Source: Enchytraeus crypticus
Taxonomy: Eukaryota > Annelida > Clitellata > Enchytraeida > Enchytraeidae
Assembly (NCBI GenBank): GCA_905160935.1
Contig: CAJHZI010000642.1
Span: 1,387,501-1,451,500 of the forward strand
Direction of reading: 5' to 3'
DNA: 64,000 nt
The notes beneath the pieces were generated by a model that was not told the origin of the DNA, made no database searches, and saw only the letters and a program-made list of their open reading frames with translations. Positions 23,589-31,296 of this stretch are shown piece by piece (the first letter of the stretch is position 1; the number at the start of each line of letters is the position of its first letter). A program made the translations under genes and the position numbers.

Positions 23589-23695
23589 ATTTAGCATATT
23601 ATATTTGAGACAGTCTGTTCGTATCCCGACTCTAGTTAAACAGGGATTCAAGGGAAGATGATGATGATGATGATGATTTAGCATATTATATTTGA
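23589..23695 (+). mobile_element. 5-prime truncated GAT-tail SINE with 20-bp target-site duplication
   Basis: The insert at 23609-23675 carries GTTCGTATCCCGACTC, GGGATTCAAGGGAAGATG and a GAT tail. It is flanked by perfect 20-bp direct repeats ATTTAGCATATTATATTTGA at 23589-23608 and 23676-23695. That is the mark of target-primed reverse transcription. The right duplication ends 44 bp before the start of the Q-rich CASK exon. Confidence 0.85.
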
Positions 23696-23739
23696 ATATA
23701 TACCGTGAGATCTGTAATAATGTTGCATTAACGTTTCAG

Positions 23740-25128
23740 GGTCTGCTGTACGCTATTGATGCCATCAATTGTATGTCCGTTGATTCGCCTTCAAGTCAAC
23801 CTTCCTGCCACCATTGCCTTCATTGTGCCTTACACTCTGCTGCCAGTCAACTCGTAGACTCCACCCCAATAGCCTTACAGTCTCCTAATCGTCAAATCAC
23901 AAGCCCCGCCCTGTCTGATGGTATAAGTCAATCTCTAAACAACTCTTCAGCCTCTGAAGCTTGTGCCAATCAAACTGTAAGCTCCTCCTTCGTCACTTCT
24001 CAGGCAAGGGCTGATGACAGTCTCAGCTCAACCTCACCTATTTTGAATCCTGAAGTAATCAAATCGGTGAACTCTTCAGTCCTACCTGCCAATCATTCCA
24101 GTAACTCCTCCTTCTTGAGCCTGCCTCAGAAGAGAGTCCCGCCTCCTCCTCCCAGTCGCATTGATTCAAAGCTGGCTGACGTTGATCTTCTGTCTGACAG
24201 GACGGCAAGGCTTTCAGTAAGTACCAGCTGTGTCACAGAGTTAGGACATCAACAACAACAGCTTCCTCAGTCATGCCTTCGCCTGGAGCAGCAGCAGCTG
24301 AATCAGCAAGAATTTCATTTACAGCAACAGCAGAGGTTTAAACAAGAGCAGCCGCAGCTTTGTCAACATCAGGAACTGTTGCTGCACAATCACCCGGATC
24401 AATTTCATAAACAGCATCAGCAGCTGTCACAGAATCCTCAGCAGCTGCCACAGAATCTTCAGCAGCTGCCACAGAATCCCCAACAGCTGCCGCAGAATCT
24501 TCAGCAGCTGTCACAGAATCCTCAGCAACTGCAGCAGAAACCCCAGCCGTTGATGCATCATTCGCTACAGCTGCAACAGCAGCAGAACTTAAACGCAAGG
24601 GAGTATCAGCTACATAATCAGCAACAGCAGTATATCTGTCAACAACCGGTCAACCAGTTGCAGCAGTCTCCGCTACGTTTGCAGAGGGAATTTCTGCAGC
24701 AGCAGAAAGATCCCGTCCAGCTGCAGCAGCTGCAGCAGCAGCGGAAGAGTTTATCAGGGAATGAGTGCGAGAGAGAAGAAAGACACATGGATTCAAGATA
24801 CCAGAGCGGGTTGAGTGACTCGGATTCTGAGTCGCCCATAGAGCAACATTACAGAGGATCGCTCTATCGTAACTACACCACCCAAATAACTCGTAGGCTC
24901 GACGTAGAGGGCGAGAGTGGAGGTGGACAGAGATTTTTGATGAACGCCGAGCAGAGGTTTGAACCTATACCGGACGTAGATCACAGGCGAAGACTTACTC
25001 CAAATAACGGCAGCGCTGGATATAGTGGAGGTGGTACAACCGTTCTGCCACATTCTCAGATGGAATATACAAACTGTATGGACGCTGTGAGGCTTGTGCA
25101 CTTTCAGAAGATTGACGATGAAGCTCTG
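23740..25128 (+). CDS. CASK: CASK exon 3: end of L27, glutamine-rich linker, PDZ start
   Basis: A 1,389-bp exon (463 codons) between acceptor acgtttcag and donor CTG|gtaaga, phase 0 at both ends. It starts with GLLYAIDAIN (last L27 helix) and ends with DAVRLVHFQKIDDEAL, the conserved first PDZ strand of CASK and MPP1. Between them lies a Ser/Thr/Pro-rich part with PPPPPSR (a possible SH3 ligand), then about 150 residues rich in Q with repeated QQLPQN(L/P) heptads at about 24430-24540, then an acidic, arginine-rich part. The vertebrate counterpart linker is only tens of residues. Both edges fit CASK in frame, so the linker is very likely translated unless it is skipped as an intron. Confidence 0.82.
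24240..24760 (+). repeat. CAG/CAA-rich coding repeat
   Basis: Mixed CAG, CAA and CTG-like codons encode poly-Q runs and a 21-bp unit giving QQLPQNL/QQLPQNP about six times. Use of both glutamine codons and conserved frame suggests protein-level maintenance rather than a pure trinucleotide expansion. Confidence 0.8.
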
Positions 25129-25489
25129 GTAAGAAATAATCTTCTGCAGCTCACTGTGTTCTCTGTTTAAATCGATTGAGAGAATTTAGAGTTCTTTAGA
25201 ACTGAATAGTAGTTATGCCTCAAAAATTACTGTTAATTTAAATGTTTTATAACGCCCGGGATATTAAGAATAATAATTAATAAATATTGCTAGATTTCCA
25301 GTAATTCTTAGAGTTGTCAGATATTTATAAGAATTTTGTTATTAGAGTTTTATGTATAAATTAGTACTTCAATCGTCTCCCTTTACAAAATTCAAACGGA
25401 ATTTAACAAGAATTAAATTGAGATATCACCGTGTTGTGTCCTGTCCACTGGAGAATAGACCTATTGTAAACAGCATCTGATGTAAAAGG

Positions 25490-25685
25490 CAACTCAACAA
25501 GAACTTTGGAAGGCAAAAGGAAACCATCTCAAAAGTCACATTTTTCTCAAGCTGTGGGCTACATTGGAGTGTGGGTATAGCCTTTGCTGAAGGGGTTTAA
25601 GCGTTGCGTGTATTAGTGAAAGAAGAATATGAGTAAAGATATGTACCTTGGACCTACAACACTAGAACACTAGAGAGAGACAGAG
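25490..25685 (+). mobile_element. SINE-like copy with LINE-type tail
   Basis: GGCAACTCAACAAGAACTTT, AAGGAAACCATCTC, GCCTTTGCTGAAGGGG and TATGTACCTTGGACCTACAA ending in GAGAGAGACAGAG. It matches 46475-46830 (reversed), 51440-51645, 39915-40030 and 34585-34735. Confidence 0.6.
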
Positions 25686-26027
25686 GTTGATAATTCTGTT
25701 TGGACATCGCAGCTCAACTACGATTGCCTCTCAGAATGATAACTGAAGAAGTCATTAAGAAGGGTGGCTGAGGTAAACATTAATTAATTGATATAAATAT
25801 ATTAGGAAATGGGACAAGCGCTGGTTAGTATAGCTTCTAATTAATGAAAAATGGTTTACCTGTGGTTATTTACTTCCCTAGGTAAACTTGGATTCAAGGG
25901 AAGAAAATGATGATGTTTACTTGTGGTGTACTTGAAATTATGATAAAATAAAGATTTGAGAAGAGAGTTATTGTCAGAGAAAGAGAGTTTAGAGATGTTG
26001 AGTGCTTTGAGGACGCAGTCCTGTGTA

Positions 26028-26160
26028 CACATATATGTTTATATGTGTTTATAAGTGTTTAAATGTGTTTATTAGTGTTTATGTGTTACCAGGGTATTAC
26101 ACTACGAGTAAACGAGGACAATATGTGCATTGTGGCTAGAAGACTCATGTTGGTGCTTAC
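26028..26160 (+). pseudogene. Decayed duplicate of CASK PDZ exon 4 with its acceptor
   Basis: TTATGTGTTACCAG followed by GGTATTACACTACGAG at 26093 repeats the true intron end and exon start at 26232, 139 bp downstream. It encodes [16 protein letters not shown] and then diverges into a read-through open frame without a matching donor. A TGTTTATA-type repeat lies upstream of both copies. It could act as a decoy or alternative acceptor. Confidence 0.8.
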
Positions 26161-26231
26161 TTTGTGTTTATATATGTTTATATGTGTTTATATATGTCTA
26201 TATGTGTTTATTTGTGTTTATGTGTTATCAG

Positions 26232-26310
26232 GGTATTACACTACGAGTAAACGAGGACAATCAGTGCATTGTGGCGAGGATCATGCACGGTGGAATGATA
26301 CATCGACATG
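26232..26310 (+). CDS. CASK: CASK exon 4: PDZ domain, carboxylate-binding loop
   Basis: [20 protein letters not shown] then GMIHRHG, ending in phase 1 before CATG|gtttga. The GITL segment is the PDZ carboxylate-binding loop (GLGF equivalent) of CASK and MPP1 (known family feature). The IMHGGMIHR sequence is characteristic of these two proteins. Confidence 0.93.
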
Positions 26311-26539
26311 GTTTGATCTGAGACTTCCTTACACTCGTCGTCTTGTCTAGTTCATCTCCCAATATCTATAAATTTTTATATTAAATTGAGATCGCTATGC
26401 TGGCTCGCTAGGAGCCACGATCATGATGTACGCTGATTGTTCAATGAGCTGCAGATATTAACTTTATTTTATACAGTTTTAGGTTGTAATAACTCCAGTT
26501 TTAAATCGGCGCATAGTTTAAGTTTTGATGATTTAATAA

Positions 26540-26627
26540 CTAATTAGTAAGTGATATGAAGGAAAATGCTGGGGATAGAAATATGTGGAGGAATTATTTG
26601 GCTTGGGCCTACCCATAGGCAGTGCAC

Positions 26628-26680
<53 letters not shown>
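26540..26680 (+). mobile_element. LINE 3-prime tail copy followed by (GA)n
   Basis: AAAATGCTGGGGATAGAAAT, ATGTGGAGGAATTATTTGG, GGCCTACCCATAGGCAGTG and CACTAAGAGAGA continuing as about 22 GA units. Its first part translates as DRNMWRNY, matching DRNIWRSY of the element at 37690-38130. The GA repeat looks like the simple 3-prime tail. Confidence 0.65.
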
Positions 26681-26681
<1 letters not shown>

Positions 26682-26857
26682 TAAGTTTAGATTTTCAGAA
26701 TGTTATGGAATATTAATTTGGTAGAGTTTGAACTTATTGATTAGCGTGAGTTGTAAAGGAGGGTCTGATGCTTCCTCACTTCGCATAGTTTCTGATGCGA
26801 TGATCTACGTTCTTCGTTGCTCATATATCACGACGGTGTTGTGTATTGTACTCACAG

Positions 26858-26997
26858 GGTTACTTCACGTGGGTGATGAGATTTGTGAATTAAATGACAG
26901 CAGTGTTAGGTGTTGTGTATTGTACAGGGTTACTCCACATGGGTGAAGAGATATGTGAATTAAATGGTAGCAGTGTTAGGTGTTGTGTGTTGTACAG
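26858..26997 (+). repeat. Two extra 70-bp copies of the PDZ exon 5 head with splice acceptor
   Basis: Units starting at 26858, 26928 and 26998 (the true exon) repeat every 70 bp: CACAG or TACAG, then GGTTACTTCACGTGGGTGAT, GAATTAAAT and AGCAGTGTTAG. They encode GLLHVGDEICELNDSSVR, GLLHMGEEICELNGSSVR and GLLHVGDEICELNGSSVR. Only the third continues with GLSADVLQKTL and a donor. Confidence 0.9.
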
Positions 26998-27083
26998 GGT
27001 TACTTCACGTGGGTGATGAGATTTGTGAATTAAACGGGAGCAGTGTTAGGGGTCTATCAGCTGATGTGTTGCAGAAGACTCTG
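26998..27083 (+). CDS. CASK: CASK exon 5: PDZ middle part
   Basis: GLLHVGDEICELNGSSVR plus GLSADVLQKTL, phase 1 in and phase 0 out at CTG|gtcagt. LHVGDEI-E-NG is the conserved PDZ segment. The third of three tandem acceptors was chosen because only it joins to the downstream exon in frame and gives a PDZ of normal length; one of the two upstream acceptors could be used in principle but would give a frameshift or an altered insert. Confidence 0.9.
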
Positions 27084-27512
27084 GTCAGTAGAATCTATAG
27101 AACTTTTTTGTCTTAAATTTGTAATGCCCGTAAGGATTAAATGGATTCTACATAGCAACTGATTAAATAAAGGCGTTAAGTAAGATTTGTTTGTTTAATT
27201 TCTTGCCTTGTATATCTATGATTTATTGAAGAGAATAATCGCATAGTCTACTTCATAAAGAATATACTCTGGAGCCACTGTCAAGCAACTTGATTAAGTA
27301 AAGGTCAACAGATTTACTGAAGCTAAAAGATGTGTTTATTTGAGATGTTTGGTCAGGAACACTTTAGTGTACGAAACTATTTTTGGCTTGTTTTGTCTCA
27401 CGTACAAGAATTAGATCCTCTAGCGATGAATTGTGTGCTTAGAATTGTGAAATTTTGACATCTGATGTTCAGTGATGAAACTAACAGGATATATTGTGTA
27501 TTTCTGCTACAG
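27084..27512 (+). other. CASK: CASK intron 5
   Basis: Begins GTCAGT, ends GCTACAG. Unique AT-rich sequence; no repeat or exon recognised. Confidence 0.7.
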
Positions 27513-27581
27513 AGAGATGCTAGAGGTAATGTTACATTAAAGATAATACCTAGTCATCGAAATCCACCATCTAAATGTGAG
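27513..27581 (+). CDS. CASK: CASK exon 6: PDZ end
   Basis: 23 codons, phase 0 on both sides: RDARGNVTLKIIPSHRN then PPSKCE, with donor GAG|gtttgt. RG-(I/V)T-KI-PS is the last PDZ strand in CASK. The variable linker that mammalian CASK has between this point and the SH3 (a known alternatively spliced part) is absent. Confidence 0.9.
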
Positions 27582-29244
27582 GTTTGTTGATTTACTCTAA
27601 AATTCTATAGATAATTAGTAATACAGCCTATCCTTATTCGTCATAATTCACATCTTCTATTCATTAAGCTACACTTATGAAAGTATACTATTATACGCAT
27701 TAATTATTTTACGCAGGATTAAACAATACTGTTTAATCCTGCTTGTAATATCAATGGGCGACTGAAACAAGTTTCACATGGAGAGAAGTAGAAAGTTATT
27801 TGGTGATCTATTTAGGATCACCTGGCCGTTCGGAACAGCTATGTCCTAACAACTGAGGTGGCTGTATTCACGTATCAAATCAATTTTTCTGTGATCAAAA
27901 CATTAAAATCTGAAATTTATAGTTGTTGAAAATAGAGCAAACGGAGATTTATAGGGTGGTAAAACATCTAGAATACATTTACTCCTTTTATTGTTGGATT
28001 TTTATATTTTTATTTTGTATTATTACACACATGACATACCGCATGTGCTACATAGTTTCCTTTCTTTGTTGCTCTTTGTAGTTTTCGTTATTTTCACCCT
28101 TTTCTTCTCTTATTAGTATCGTTATCGTTGCCTTTTGTTGGCGCTCCAATAGCAGCTGGCGCGGATTTAAGAATACCCTCCAATACCCTTGGGATAATTT
28201 ACATTCAAAGCCGTCGACAATCGGTTCTCTAGAGTGGTCGCTCACAATTTACTAACCGCGTGCAACGTGACTTTACTTCGTTCAATTGACGCGCAGCGTA
28301 ACCGAATGCACTAAATTCCCTCAAAAAAATTGCGAAATCCCCTCTTTGCTTATGAAATTTTGTGGCCTCTGAAATTGATGATCTAAACAGCTCGGTGTGT
28401 AGAGGATCGAGTAACCTTAAATTTTTAATGTCTGTTCCTGAGGTCGTGGAATCAATTCCGATGGAGCCAACAGATAGCAATATCTCGGACATTCATAGGA
28501 CAGGTATATTGGACAGTTGGCTTTAAACTGCCACATGGTTAAATACGTGATATTATATGTGATGGATATTGTCATGGATAATCATTCACTGTACTGTATA
28601 ATACGTGCTTTAACTTCTGGGTAAGTTATTTCTTAGCCTTCTAAAACAGCAGCCGATGTAAACATCTCATGTGAGAATTGGTTGTGTCTAGCTTCCTTAT
28701 TCCTAGCGGCATAACTCTGCCCAAATGAAAGAACTGCCACCCAAGCTACCCCCCACCCAATCTAAAGAAATTTGTATTGAATATTTAGACAAATCTATTA
28801 ATTCTTTACTAATATAATTTTTGCATACGAGAATAACGCATGCGTGGTCTCTGTACTGCTTTAAAATATTTTTATCATTGATGGGCATACGTCAGAGCCG
28901 TTAGGCCTGTATGTCCTTTTTTCACGTCGCTTTTGCATACTGTGTTGTATCTTAGTGCTTTCATGAAAATAAAGTATTTCTATCTATCTAATATCCACTT
29001 TTGCCTTATTCATTTTTATACTCTGTAGATATATGTGTACTCTGTAGAGTGTAGATATATTAATACTATGTAGATATATTAATACTATGTAGATATATTA
29101 ATACTATGTAGATATATTAATACTATGTAGATATATTAATACTATGTAGATATATTAATACTATGTAGATATATTACTACAATGTAGATATATTACTACA
29201 ATGTAGATATATTACTACTCTGTAGATATTTTACTACTCTGTAG
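27582..29244 (+). other. CASK: CASK intron 6
   Basis: Begins GTTTGT and ends in a 19-bp tandem array whose last unit is the acceptor. A 13-bp-stem hairpin lies at 27713-27742. Two overlapping minus-strand open frames at 28048-28492 (87 and 65 aa, in different frames) match nothing I know. Otherwise no recognisable content. Confidence 0.7.
29022..29244 (+). repeat. 19-bp tandem array ending at the SH3 exon acceptor
   Basis: TAGATATATTAATACTATG repeats so that TAG falls at 29052, 29071, 29090, 29109, 29128, 29147, 29166, 29185, 29204, 29223 and 29242: eleven copies at exactly 19 bp. The last TAG (29242-29244) is the splice acceptor. A diverged copy lies near 29026. Late copies carry ACTACTCTG, the true acceptor sequence. 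Confidence 0.92.
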
Positions 29245-29626
29245 ATATTTGTGAGGGCGCTGTTCACCTACGACCCCTCGGAGGATGATCTGATTCCATG
29301 CGCTCAGGCTGGAGTTGCCTTCTCCATCGGCGACATCCTTCAGGTCATCAGCAAGGACGATCACAACTGGTGGCAAGCCAGGAGGTGGGAGGCGCCTTGC
29401 TCCGAGAGTACCGCCAGAATTCCCGGGATGGAAAGTACAGGCAGAATTTCCGGGATGGAAAGTACAGGCAGAATTTCCGGGATGGAAAGTACAGGCAGAA
29501 TTCCCGGAATGGAAAGTACAGGCAGAATTCCCGGCGCTGAAAGTACAGCGGGTCTGATACCCAGCCCCGAGCTGCAAGAGTGGAGGGCAGCGTACTCAGC
29601 AGTGAAGCAGTCTAAGTGTAAATCTG
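29245..29626 (+). CDS. CASK: CASK exon 7: SH3 domain with in-frame minisatellite insertion
   Basis: Starts [19 protein letters not shown] after CTCTGTAG and continues [18 protein letters not shown], the SH3 core with DDHNWWQ of CASK. After SESTARIPG come four repeats of MESTGRI(S/P)G, then [17 protein letters not shown], the last SH3 strand. The 27-bp repeat thus inserts about 45 residues before the terminal strand, apparently copied from the host segment STAGLIPS. The exon ends in phase 1 at TCTG|gtaagt. The insert would enlarge a loop rather than break the fold, if translated. Confidence 0.9.
29400..29545 (+). repeat. 27-bp coding minisatellite
   Basis: Five copies of GGAAAGTACAGGCAGAATTT plus CCGGGAT with few differences. 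The length is a multiple of three and none of the three forward frames has a stop, which shows as three parallel ORFs. Confidence 0.9.
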
Positions 29627-29725
29627 GTAAGTGGCTAAGAAGTTCAACAGGGGCATGAAAGCGTTTTTAATTTTCATGGCAAATATTTGTAATTTTCTAA
29701 GTTTTCTTTCTTTCAAATATAGACA

Positions 29726-29794
<69 letters not shown>

Positions 29795-30030
29795 TTTTTT
29801 GCTTATATTACGCTTCATATTAACTCTGGATAATAGGTGTTCAACTAGAAAGAACGAGTCCTCTTCTCTTTAATGGCCTATTGTTCGTGTATTTATTAAT
29901 GATTGGATTGTTAAAATGTTTGTGTGTATTTTGCATTCTTTTTGCTTGATTGTATGCATTTTATGTGACGTTTTTCTTCTCTTCTTCTTCTTCTTCTTCA
30001 TCTTAAATTATTGGCACATTGTGTGTGCAG
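29627..30030 (+). other. CASK: CASK intron 7 with (TA)n
   Basis: GTAAGT to GTGCAG, containing a TA repeat at about 29730-29790 and a TTC/CTT tract next to the acceptor. No other feature. Confidence 0.75.
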
Positions 30031-30201
30031 TGCACTGCGCGTGGTTTGGACGTAGGAAGAAGCGAGACAGTAGGGTGGGAGTGGGTGTAGGAGGGGGGTG
30101 TGGTGGTGGTGCTGGTGGGGGTGTGGATGATCTGGACGTGGTCAGCTATGAGGAGGTCGTCAGGCTGCCAGGGTTCATGAGGAAGACTCTTGTACTACTA
30201 G
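30031..30201 (+). CDS. CASK: CASK exon 8: hook (basic cluster, glycine-rich) and GUK start
   Basis: Reads HCAWFGRRKKRDSRVG, then a glycine run (GVGVGGGCGGGAGGGVD), then DLDVVSYEEVVRLPGF and MRKTLVLLG. In vertebrate CASK the basic CTWFGKKKK hook (protein 4.1 binding) is followed by about a dozen conserved residues before the DLVTYEEV segment; here glycine replaces most of them. The exon ends in phase 1 at CTAG followed by gcaagt, a GC donor. GGT codon completion with the next exon (G|GT) supports that exact boundary. Confidence 0.88.
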
Positions 30202-30264
30202 GCAAGTCTCATCAACTGAGCTGCTCAGTTGTTGTTGTCTCTCTCTCTCTCTCTCTCGTTCTCT

Positions 30265-30310
30265 CTCTCATTTCACTGCCCACTGGCAGCTTCATGGTAC
30301 ATAACGCTTC
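30265..30310 (-). mobile_element. LINE/SINE tail fragment
   Basis: CACTGCCCACTGGCAGCTTC followed by ATGGTACATA is the reverse complement of the shared tail (TATGTACC-GGACCTGCCAGTGGGCAGTG). Only about 40 bp remain. Confidence 0.5.
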
Positions 30311-30474
30311 CACTCTTCTCTGTCTTCTGTTTTCCTCTTCATGTCCACATACGAGACTACGAGTGGATCTTCAAATCATCTAACATGATATACCATTAAT
30401 CTTTTTGTTGTTGCATAAGTTCTTTAATCAGGTTTAACTAATAGAAGTGTAAATCTGACAGACCAAGAAACAGA

Positions 30475-30945
30475 TAAATCATCCGACATAATATCTGACT
30501 CAACATCTGACACAGCATCTGACACAACATCTGACACAACATCTGACACAACATCTGACACAACATCTGACACAACATCTGAAACAACATCTCACATAAC
30601 ATCTCACACAACATCTCGCACAACTTCTGACACAAAATCTGACACAACATCTGACACAACAGCTGACGCAACATCTGACACAACATCTGACACAAAATCT
30701 GACACAACGTCTCTCACAAACAGCTGACGCTACATCTGACACAACATCTACACAACATCTGACACAACATCTGACACAACATCTGACACAGGTAGCACAA
30801 CGTCTTAAAAGTATCTGACACGACATCTGACACAACATCTGAGGTTGTCAAATCATCTATACAACATTTGACGTCTGGCACCATATCTGATGCAACTTCG
30901 GAAGCAACATCTGACACAACATTTGACATAAAAGTCCGACATCAA
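30475..30945. repeat. Satellite of 12-bp unit ATCTGACACAAC
   Basis: About 30 copies of ATCTGACACAAC with scattered variants. The unit is the exact reverse complement of GTTGTGTCAGAT, the subunit of the array at 12880-13435. ORFs across it are repeat translations. Confidence 0.9.
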
Positions 30946-31215
30946 ATCTGACATAGCAACATAAACTTGTGTTAGCCCAAGGCTAACGTTAATTTTGTCT
31001 TACAAAAGGATGACAATGGCTACAGAACTTCGCATACCATTTTTTAAAATTCCCTTTTATTTTATACACTCGAAGTTAATATTTATTATAAGTGTTTTAT
31101 AAGAATATAATAAATTTACTCAGCTGTATAAAGTGTTGGTTTGAAAGTTGTATAATTTACTTATTTATCTAAAGCGAGAATTGTGCGAAGACTAATGATG
31201 TGATATGATGTGCAG

Positions 31216-31296
31216 GTGCGCATGGTGTTGGACGACGACACATAAAGAACACACTGATTCATCTTCATCCTAAGAGATTCGCCTATCCCATTCCAC
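31216..31296 (+). CDS. CASK: CASK exon 9: degenerate P-loop of GUK domain
   Basis: [20 protein letters not shown] and FAYPIP, phase 1 in and out (CCAC|gtacgt). GAHGVGRR replaces GxxGxGK: the catalytic lysine is missing, as in other CASK/MPP proteins. Confidence 0.93.

Larger units (their letters stand above)
3184..23739 (+). other. CASK: CASK intron 2 (20.5 kb), repeat-filled
   Basis: Begins GTTACA and ends TTTCAG. It holds a TIR element (3466-4091), minisatellites at 4225-4560, 6380-6565, 10529-10790, 12020-12610, 12880-13435, 16370-16925, 17160-17815 and 20995-21305, dinucleotide tracts, several SINE-like copies and a 5S-like segment at 19467-19547. I see no gene-like sequence in 4880-6380, 7640-8490, 8550-9600, 9690-10220, 18000-18350, 18640-19400 or 22700-23580. 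All long ORFs here are translations of tandem repeats. Confidence 0.7.
25129..26231 (+). other. CASK: CASK intron 3
   Basis: Begins GTAAGA and ends ATCAG. It holds a SINE-like copy (25490-25680), a GAT-tail fragment (25875-25915) and a decayed duplicate of the next exon at 26028-26160. Confidence 0.75.
26311..26997 (+). other. CASK: CASK intron 4
   Basis: Starts GTTTGA. It holds a LINE-tail copy with a long GA repeat (26540-26680) and, at its end, two extra copies of the next exon head (26858-26997). Confidence 0.75.
30202..31215 (+). other. CASK: CASK intron 8, GC-AG type
   Basis: Starts GCAAGT and ends TGTGCAG. AG|GCAAGT is the usual consensus for GC-AG introns. It contains a CT tract, a reverse LINE-tail fragment (30265-30300) and the 12-bp satellite at 30475-30945. 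Confidence 0.85.

Noticed and set aside
24338-24598. Alanine-rich ORF on the minus strand
   Set aside because: Shadow of the glutamine-rich CASK exon on the opposite strand.
28048-28492. Two minus-strand ORFs (87 and 65 aa) possibly one frameshifted gene
   Set aside because: No family recognised, no splice sites or repeats in support, lies inside CASK intron 6; left as unassigned.
30438-30929. Cysteine-rich ORFs on the minus strand
   Set aside because: Translation of the ATCTGACACAAC array; cysteines come from the repeat.
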